A stretch of 64,000 nucleotides of DNA from Nonomuraea gerenzanensis (GTDB lineage: Bacteria > Actinomycetota > Actinomycetes > Streptosporangiales > Streptosporangiaceae): positions 7,192,001 to 7,256,000 of the forward strand of contig NZ_CP084058.1 of NCBI RefSeq assembly GCF_020215645.1, read 5' to 3'. Shown here piece by piece: positions 55,801 to 61,375 of this stretch. Each line of letters begins with the position of its first letter. Position 1 is the stretch's first letter. Under the pieces are notes generated by a model that saw nothing but the letters and a program-made list of their open reading frames with translations, was not told the origin of the DNA and ran no database searches. The translations under genes and the position numbers were made by a program.

Positions 55801-58115
55801 ACATCGCCACCCGCGAACAGATCGGCACGCCGTTCGCGGGACACGGATACATCATCGACACCCTGGCCTTCAGCCCGGACGGTCAGACCCTGGCGAGCAC
55901 CGGTCTGCCTGAGGATGCCCATCTTCTGTCTTCCGACCCCTCTCGCGACAGCGGGGCCGTGTCGTTGTGGGACGTGGGCACCCACCAGCAGTCCGGCCGG
56001 CTGAACACGGGTGGCCACGACATCGTGATCGCCTTTGGTCCGGACAGCAAGATCCTGGCCGTCATCAGCGACAGATTCTCCCTCAGAGAGACCCCCGACC
56101 CGATCGAGGAAGGCGTTCGGTTGTGGGACGTGTCCACCCGGCAGCAACTGGGCGCACCCTTCACGTCCCCGTACAACGATCTCGTGCGTTCGGTGGCCTT
56201 CAGCCCGGACGGCCGGATCTTCGCCACCGCGACGAAGTCGACCATTCAATTCTGGGACGTGTCCACCCGCACTCAGGTCGGCGCACCGATCGCCCTCGAT
56301 GCGAGTGAATATGGCTTGGCCTCGATTACTTTCAGCCCGGACAGCCGGACTCTCGCTGTCGATGACAATGGCGGAACGATCCGATTCTTGAGCGTGGCCA
56401 CGCATGAGCAAGTGGGCGAGCCGCTGTCAGCCGGCCCCTCCGCAGACGCGATGGCGCTCAGTGCCGACGGCACGAAGATGGCCGTTTCTAATGGGACGAC
56501 TGTCTGGTTGTGGGACGTCGCAGCCCACCAGCCCAGCGGTGCGCCGCTCATCTTGCCTGTCCACAGCCAGGACATGCGGTCGGTGGCACTCAGCCCCGAC
56601 GGCCGGATCCTCGTCACGAGAGGACGCTCCGACTACACCATACGGCTGTGGGACCTCGCCGATCGCAGACAGCTTGGTGCGCTCGCGGAGCACGAAGGAA
56701 GCACGGAGGTGATCGCGTTCAGCCCGAACGGGGAATACCTGGCCGCCGGAGGCTATGGCGACGGAGGCGTCCGAGTGTGGCATGTCCTCAGCCAGACGGA
56801 GGTGGGTAAGCCGCTCCTCGGACACACGGAAGGCGTGAGCTCGCTGGCGTTCAGCCCGGACGGCTTGATTCTGGCGACCGGAGGAGGCAGCGGTGACGGA
56901 ACAGTACGGTTGTGGGATCTGAACACGCAACAGCAGATCGGCGCACCGCTTCGTGGGCACAGCGGTCCTGTGGGCTCGGTGGTGTTCAGCCCGGATGGAC
57001 GGACCCTGGCCAGCAGCAGCAGTGAAGACCCACTTACCGAGAAAGACCATGGGTCCGTCTGGCTGTGGGATCTCACCATCCACAGAGAGGCCGGTACGCT
57101 GCAGGCCTCCACAGAAGCAGGTTTCCTGCGCGTGGTGACATTCAATCCCGACGGCAAGAGCCTGGCGGTCTACACCGGCGCTCTCAGCCTGTGGGACGTG
57201 GCCACCCGCACGCGCATCGGTGAGCCGTTCACCCCACTCGGCAGCTCCTACGGCCCGATGGCGCTCACCCGTGACGGCAAGACCCTGGCCACCAGTGACG
57301 ACGGCTTACCCAGCAGTGATGATGAGGGGACTGTCCGGCTGTGGGACCTTGTCGCCGGTACCCAGATCGCTGAGCTGCCCACCCGGGAGTACTCTGTGCG
57401 CTCACTCACGTTCAGCCCTGATGCCGGGACCGTGGCGGTCGGTACAGGAGACGGGAGCGTCCGGCTATGGGACATCACGGCTCGTGAGCTGACCGGCCGA
57501 CTCCTCCCCGGCGAACAGGAGCCCATGTACTGGCTGACGTTCAGCCCGGACGGCGGAACACTCGCCGGCATCGATGCGAACGGCACGGTCTGGTTGTGGG
57601 ACGTTTCCCTCCCTGAGCAGGGCGGCTCGCCACTCACCGGACGCAGCGGCCCTGTGTCGTCGATCGCGTTCAGCCCTGATGGCAAGACTCTCGCCACGGG
57701 TGGCTACTACGACAACGAGACCGTGCGCCTGTGGGAGGTAGCGACCGGCAGGCAACTCGGCGCGCCGCTGGCCGGACACCGCGGCCCGGTGACGGCTGTG
57801 CAGTTCAGCCCGGACGGCACGACCCTGGCCACCGGCGGACACGACAGGACCGTGCGGCTGTGGGACCTGGCCACCCACGAGCAGATCGGTATCCCGCTCA
57901 CCGGACATAGTGACGGGGTGCGATCACTGGCGTTCAGCCCTGACGGCAGCATCCTGGCCTCAGGCGGTGAGTTCGACCCGACCGTTGCTCTGTGGGACGT
58001 CTCTCAGCCCACGGATCCGTCCTCGGCCATTTGCACGCGTGCGGGCCGCTCGCTCACCCGGCAGGAATGGGACCAGTACATACCCGGCGAGCCCTACCAG
58101 ACGACCTGCCCCTAG
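52815..58115 (+). CDS. Giant STAND ATPase with 21 WD40 repeats
   Basis: A protein of 1766 residues. N-terminal region with hydrophobic stretches (SALLAVLSAAALAPLAVGTG and LAALGIAAGVG, about 40-80) and a coiled-coil-like part (100-230). An nSTAND-type NTPase begins at SPYRGLLAFEADHAQIFYGRE (about 238) with Walker A GASGVGKSS (about 283) and Walker B LIVVDQFEEL (about 375). A transmembrane segment lies near 700-725 (LGVAALTVLAILAVYAAATA). I count 21 WD40 repeats (797-1750), enough for three seven-bladed propellers. The tail RSLTRQEWDQYIPGEPYQ is common in such actinomycete proteins. It has two TTA codons (53703, 57306) and lower GC than its neighbours. It is a signalling or defence switch; the trigger is unknown. 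Confidence 0.9.
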   Translation: MADETEHQPDDQVRWAVERARAGIASAVARLAPASLVKLTPSALLAVLSAAALAPLAVGTGGPVLAALGIAAGVGTNILSEVIGKAVEALRHRVDPPARMEIEDELEQRIERLLTTGGEQARHARAELAALLGAVNTSEVALRAAVDSRDLDLQTQLGTAFATLSAEFTEFSFLLLGIETSAAQIQQSLHRQDAEHRHDRERMRAQSTQLMLIREELAALRFARDDRNISSETRWTHDSPYRGLLAFEADHAQIFYGREQATAHLVENLAERLTEPGIVLVTGASGVGKSSLLRAGLLPALARGLLPVPGSQDWPCLLLTPTRAPLTELATHLAALGGADPLVLQRALTDHPGDAHLLARQAVLACGAPDGASVLIVVDQFEELFTLAEDPRQDEAFVSALSAMATASAWPDGEQAGLVVIGVRGDFLDRCAAFPALAEAMSNGQFVLGPMTESELRRVITGPAAAAGLTLEHGLAETVLGELGSHDGYGIGTLPLLSQAMLTTWDNRDGNRLTISGYGSGGGVADAVRISAEAAFDSLTTDQQRLAHRLFHRLTVISRDGQVACRRVSRRELYEQADSDADVNAVVEAFAARRLIVLGETTVDIAHDHLLRAWPRLRGWLNEDQASRVLYSQLVDDAADWDHHHRDQSFLYQGTRLAAVHREQDAWEAVAGRFAPLSEVTRAFLAASDQAAAQAHAAAARRRRWTRLGVAALTVLAILAVYAAATAISSADAAEAQRRQALSRQLAAQSQDLMDTDTTTASLLAATAWRFAPTGEARHAMVSALAAPSRRGLTSYAGPMGVVAFSPDGKILAASEGGYPGSVRLWEVATQRQIGEPMSGETGVDVLAFSPDGRTLAGAAGDGAVWLWDVATHEQIGVPSAGREGVSVVALSPDGRTVATGEDDGTVQLWDVATRTQVGESLLHSHIVEAMAFSPDGRTLATGGNHQPVHLWNLATREEIGAPSMGPSDGAPAMAFAPDGKLLATSLDGRTVRLWDIATREQIGTPFAGHGYIIDTLAFSPDGQTLASTGLPEDAHLLSSDPSRDSGAVSLWDVGTHQQSGRLNTGGHDIVIAFGPDSKILAVISDRFSLRETPDPIEEGVRLWDVSTRQQLGAPFTSPYNDLVRSVAFSPDGRIFATATKSTIQFWDVSTRTQVGAPIALDASEYGLASITFSPDSRTLAVDDNGGTIRFLSVATHEQVGEPLSAGPSADAMALSADGTKMAVSNGTTVWLWDVAAHQPSGAPLILPVHSQDMRSVALSPDGRILVTRGRSDYTIRLWDLADRRQLGALAEHEGSTEVIAFSPNGEYLAAGGYGDGGVRVWHVLSQTEVGKPLLGHTEGVSSLAFSPDGLILATGGGSGDGTVRLWDLNTQQQIGAPLRGHSGPVGSVVFSPDGRTLASSSSEDPLTEKDHGSVWLWDLTIHREAGTLQASTEAGFLRVVTFNPDGKSLAVYTGALSLWDVATRTRIGEPFTPLGSSYGPMALTRDGKTLATSDDGLPSSDDEGTVRLWDLVAGTQIAELPTREYSVRSLTFSPDAGTVAVGTGDGSVRLWDITARELTGRLLPGEQEPMYWLTFSPDGGTLAGIDANGTVWLWDVSLPEQGGSPLTGRSGPVSSIAFSPDGKTLATGGYYDNETVRLWEVATGRQLGAPLAGHRGPVTAVQFSPDGTTLATGGHDRTVRLWDLATHEQIGIPLTGHSDGVRSLAFSPDGSILASGGEFDPTVALWDVSQPTDPSSAICTRAGRSLTRQEWDQYIPGEPYQTTCP

Positions 58116-58129
58116 GGAATAGCTTCGGC

Positions 58130-58897
58130 TCAGCTGGTGATCAGCGTGAGCCCGTAGGCCGACAGGGCCTCCGCCACCGGCTGGTAGAACGTGTTCCCGC
58201 CGGTGGCGCAGTTGCCCGTGCCGCCGGAGGTGATGCCCTGGGCCTGGTCGCCGGCCAGGAACGGCACGCCCCACGTGCCGGGCTCGGCGCACACGCTGGT
58301 GCGTACCAGGCCGGTGACCGTGCCGCCGGGGTAGGTGATGGTGGCGTTGCGCTGCAGGACCGTGCCGCAGAGCCAGCCGGTGACCGGGCTCGCCTGGCAG
58401 ACGCGCGAGCCGACGGGGGCGGGGGCGGCGCCGTGTACCGGGCGTTCGGTGCCCAGGGCGACGACGGTGCCGCGGGGTGTCCAGCCCGGGTTGAGCGCGA
58501 CCCAGGCGTGGTCGTCGCCCGGGTAGGAGGAGGCTTGGAAGACGCCGATCGGGGTGCCGCCGTAGCCGGTCAGGGCCACGTCGCCGGGCTCGCCGCAGCT
58601 TCCGGCGGTGAGGAAGCCGCCGGTGGTGCCGCGGCGCACGGTGAAGGCGACCGTGCAGCGGCCCTTGCCCTGGACGACGAAGCTGTCGCCGCCACGGATG
58701 TCACCCAGCACCGCCTGCGCCACGCCGGCCTTCGCCACGCCGGCCTGCACTGCGCCGGCCTTCGCCACGCCGACCTGCACTGCGCCGGCCTGCGCCACAC
58801 CAGCCTGCGCCGTGGCGGTCTCGGCCGCGCCGGGGGCGAGGGCGGTCAAGGTGAGGGCGGCGGCCAGGGCGGTGGCGGCCGGGCGGAAGAACCTCAT
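58130..58897 (-). CDS. Streptogrisin-like secreted protein without catalytic residues (pseudoprotease)
   Basis: A protein of 255 residues. Signal peptide AATALAAALTLTALAPG, then a repetitive linker of Ala/Gly/Val/Gln/Lys units (VAQAGAVQVGVAKAGAVQAG), then an S1E-like chymotrypsin fold. In the positions of the triad, TAGHC reads TAGSC (His to Ser), the Asp of YPGDDHAWV is kept, and GDSGGP reads GTWGVP (Ser to Trp). Surrounding features such as ITSGGTGNC and FYQPVAEALSAYGLTL match streptogrisins closely, as do the disulfide cysteines. It should fold but not hydrolyse peptides; a binding or inhibitory role is possible. GGGAGG precedes ATG 58897. Confidence 0.88.
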   Translation of the reverse strand: MRFFRPAATALAAALTLTALAPGAAETATAQAGVAQAGAVQVGVAKAGAVQAGVAKAGVAQAVLGDIRGGDSFVVQGKGRCTVAFTVRRGTTGGFLTAGSCGEPGDVALTGYGGTPIGVFQASSYPGDDHAWVALNPGWTPRGTVVALGTERPVHGAAPAPVGSRVCQASPVTGWLCGTVLQRNATITYPGGTVTGLVRTSVCAEPGTWGVPFLAGDQAQGITSGGTGNCATGGNTFYQPVAEALSAYGLTLITS

Positions 58898-59014
58898 GCG
58901 AACCTCCCGCGCCCACCTTAACCCGATCACACCCCACCGGCACCCCTACCACTTGAGCAGGAGGCACGGCGATATGACGGCTGAAGTGACAACCCGGCCG
59001 GTTACGTTAGGTAC

Positions 59015-60301
59015 ATGACCGCTCACGATGGCGTCACGGCGTCTGGCTCGGCAGCGCCGGCGGCGGAGCGTGCGGCGATGTTCGGCGCGCTGATCTCCGC
59101 CAGCCACACCTCCACGCTGGAGCAGATCCCCGCGCTGGTGGCCGAGCAGGCGGCCAGGGTGGGCCTGCACGACGTGCTGATCTACCTGGCCGACCTGCAG
59201 CAGGAGGTGCTCTCGCCGCTGACCGCGCGCCCGGCCCCGTCCGGGGCCAAGGAGCGCGGGGAGATCTGCATCGAGGGGACGGTGGCCGGCCGCGCGTTCC
59301 AGCACGGCAAGATCTTGCCTGCCTCGGTACGCGACCCGAGCCGGTGGTGGGTGCCGCTGGTGGACGGCACGGACCGGCTCGGCGTCCTGCGGATCAGCGC
59401 CACCGGCGCCGACGCCGCGACGCTGCGGGACATGGAGCGCCTGGCCGGGCTGGTCGCCCTGCTCGTGGTCTCCAAGCGGCCCCTGAGCGACACCTACGCC
59501 AGGCTGGTGCGGCGCAGGCGGATGAGCGTGTCGGCGGAGATGGAGTGGCGGCTGATGCCGCAGCGCACGTTCGCCACCGACCGGTTGGTGATCAGCGCGG
59601 TGATGGAGCCCGCGTACGACGTCAGCGGCGACGTGTACGACTACGCCCTCGAAGGGCCCGTCGCCCATCTGGCGATCTTCGACGCGATGGGCCACGACAC
59701 CGCCGCCGGCCTGACCGCCAACCTCGCCCTGACGACCCTGCGCAACAGCCGGCACGAGGGCGAGGGGCTCGTCCGGGCTGCGCGGCGGATCGACGAGGCG
59801 CTCACGGGGCAGTTCGGCGGTGAGCGGTTCGCCACCGGCGTGCTGGCCACGCTCGACATCACCAGCGGCGAGCTGGCCTGGGTCAACTGCGGGCACCACC
59901 CGCCCGTGATCGTCCGCAGGCGGGCCACCATCGAGCTGGCCTGCGATCCCGCGCCACCTGCGGGCACCGGCCTGCACCTGCCGGTGACGGCGTGCCACGA
60001 CCACCTCCAGCCCGGGGACCGGCTGCTGCTCTACACCGACGGCATCACCGAGGCCCGCAACCAGGAGGGCGAGGAGTTCGGCATGGCCCGGTTCACCGAC
60101 TTCCTCATCCGGCACCAGGCCGACGAGCTGCCGGTGCCCGAGACGTTGCGGCGGCTGATCCTGCATCATCTCGACTACCACGAGCGCCGGCTGCGCGACG
60201 ACGCCACCGTCGTGCTCGTCGAGTGGCCGGGGACCCCGTACACCAAGAAGGAGGCCGAGGCGCTGACCGGCGTCCCCGAGGGGTCCGACGGCCTGTCCTA
60301 G
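59015..60301 (+). CDS. SpoIIE/PP2C-family serine phosphatase with N-terminal sensor-like region
   Basis: A protein of 428 residues. A GAF-like region (about 20-160) precedes a SpoIIE-type PP2C domain (about 185-405): DVSGDVYDYAL, FDAMGHDTAAGLTANLAL, VNCGHHPPVIV, LLLYTDGITEARN and DDATVVLVEW, with the metal-binding Asp residues. Such phosphatases dephosphorylate anti-sigma-factor antagonists in partner-switching regulation. No anti-sigma factor or antagonist gene is adjacent. The decayed GAF gene follows on the same strand. Confidence 0.9.
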   Translation: MTAHDGVTASGSAAPAAERAAMFGALISASHTSTLEQIPALVAEQAARVGLHDVLIYLADLQQEVLSPLTARPAPSGAKERGEICIEGTVAGRAFQHGKILPASVRDPSRWWVPLVDGTDRLGVLRISATGADAATLRDMERLAGLVALLVVSKRPLSDTYARLVRRRRMSVSAEMEWRLMPQRTFATDRLVISAVMEPAYDVSGDVYDYALEGPVAHLAIFDAMGHDTAAGLTANLALTTLRNSRHEGEGLVRAARRIDEALTGQFGGERFATGVLATLDITSGELAWVNCGHHPPVIVRRRATIELACDPAPPAGTGLHLPVTACHDHLQPGDRLLLYTDGITEARNQEGEEFGMARFTDFLIRHQADELPVPETLRRLILHHLDYHERRLRDDATVVLVEWPGTPYTKKEAEALTGVPEGSDGLS

Positions 60302-60361
60302 CCGCCGCCGGGATGGCGCGCCGGCGCGGGCGGAGTGAGACTCGCAGGTGTGAACTCCGAT

Positions 60362-60600
60362 CACGGCGCGAGTTTCGGTGTGCTGGGCCAGGACGCGCCG
60401 TCCAGGTGCTGGACCCCGGGACGAGGGCGCTGCGGATCGTCGCCGACCGGGGCTTCGAACAGCCCTTCCTGGACTCTTCGCGGCCGTGGCGTGCGCTCCA
60501 CGCCCCTGCTCGATCGGAACGGGGAGCTGCTAGGTGTGTTGTCGGTCCATCATCGCGACCGGCAGGAGCCCGGCTCAGGGCTGCTCGGCCGCCGGGTCGA
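60362..60600 (+). pseudogene. Decayed GAF-domain regulator gene fragment
   Basis: Three short stretches in shifted frames read like one GAF sensor domain: GASFG (from 60368), VQVLDPGTRALRIVADRGF (from 60400) and STPLLDRNGELLGVLSVHHR (from 60494). The order and spacing match actinobacterial GAF/ANTAR and histidine-kinase-type proteins. At least two frameshifts are needed, and there is no start or C-terminal domain. Its end overlaps the 3' end of the convergent permease gene. Confidence 0.65.
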
Positions 60601-61342
60601 AGCGGCCGCGGGCGACGAGCTCGACCGTGACCACGGTCGCGATGGCCTCGGCGGCCAGCAGCGCCACCAGCACCACGAGCTGGACGATGCCCGCCTGGAT
60701 CGGGCTCGCCCCGCCGAGCAGCACGCCCACGAACGCCCCCGGCAGCGTGACCAGCCCCACGGTCCTCGTCTGGTCCAGAGCCGGCACCAGCGCCCCGGCG
60801 GCGGACGGGCGGCAGATCTCCATGGCCGCGTCCCGTGGCAGGAACCCCAGCGCCAGCGCCGCCTCCACCTCTCCCCTGCGCCGCGCCAGCTCCTCCACGG
60901 CGCGCCGCCCGGCCAGCGCGGTGGCGGTCAGGCAGCCACCCAGCAGGATCCCCGCGATCGGGATGACCACGATCCCGGACATGGACGCCACGCCGCTGCC
61001 CGTCAGGATCGCCAGCACCGGGGCGGTCCCGGCGGCGATCGGCAGCCCCGCCCACCACCATCCCGGCCCGCCCGCGGTGATGCGCCGCCCGGCGGTGAGG
61101 GCGGCGACGCCGTACATGAGCAGGATGAAGCCCGCCACCGTCAGGGAGTACGCGACGACCCAGGTGATCACCAGGGACACGACACCGAGCTGCAGCGCGG
61201 CCCGCAGGCACGCTGTCACGACGGCGCGGCCGTGCCCCAGCCGCCCCAGCCACGCCACCGCGCCGCCCAGCGCGGTCAGCAGGAGGACGATCACGAGCAG
61301 CAGCGGCGTGACGGCGATCATGGACGAGGACGACGAAGACAC
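60575..61342 (-). CDS. FetB/UPF0014-like ABC transporter permease
   Basis: A protein of 255 residues with about seven hydrophobic segments. The family motifs GFLPRDAA, ALDQTRTVGLVTLPGAFVG and GGASPIQAGIVQLVVL are clear. FetB-type proteins are the membrane subunit of putative metal (iron) exporters and normally pair with a FetA ATPase. No ATPase gene is adjacent. GTG 61342 gives a Ser-rich start; ATG 61321 is an internal alternative. The gene is downstream of the GH106-like gene on the same strand. Confidence 0.82.
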   Translation of the reverse strand: MSSSSSSMIAVTPLLLVIVLLLTALGGAVAWLGRLGHGRAVVTACLRAALQLGVVSLVITWVVAYSLTVAGFILLMYGVAALTAGRRITAGGPGWWWAGLPIAAGTAPVLAILTGSGVASMSGIVVIPIAGILLGGCLTATALAGRRAVEELARRRGEVEAALALGFLPRDAAMEICRPSAAGALVPALDQTRTVGLVTLPGAFVGVLLGGASPIQAGIVQLVVLVALLAAEAIATVVTVELVARGRFDPAAEQP

Positions 61343-61375
61343 GGCAGCAGTCTGGCGGAGCCACGGCGACCCGCT

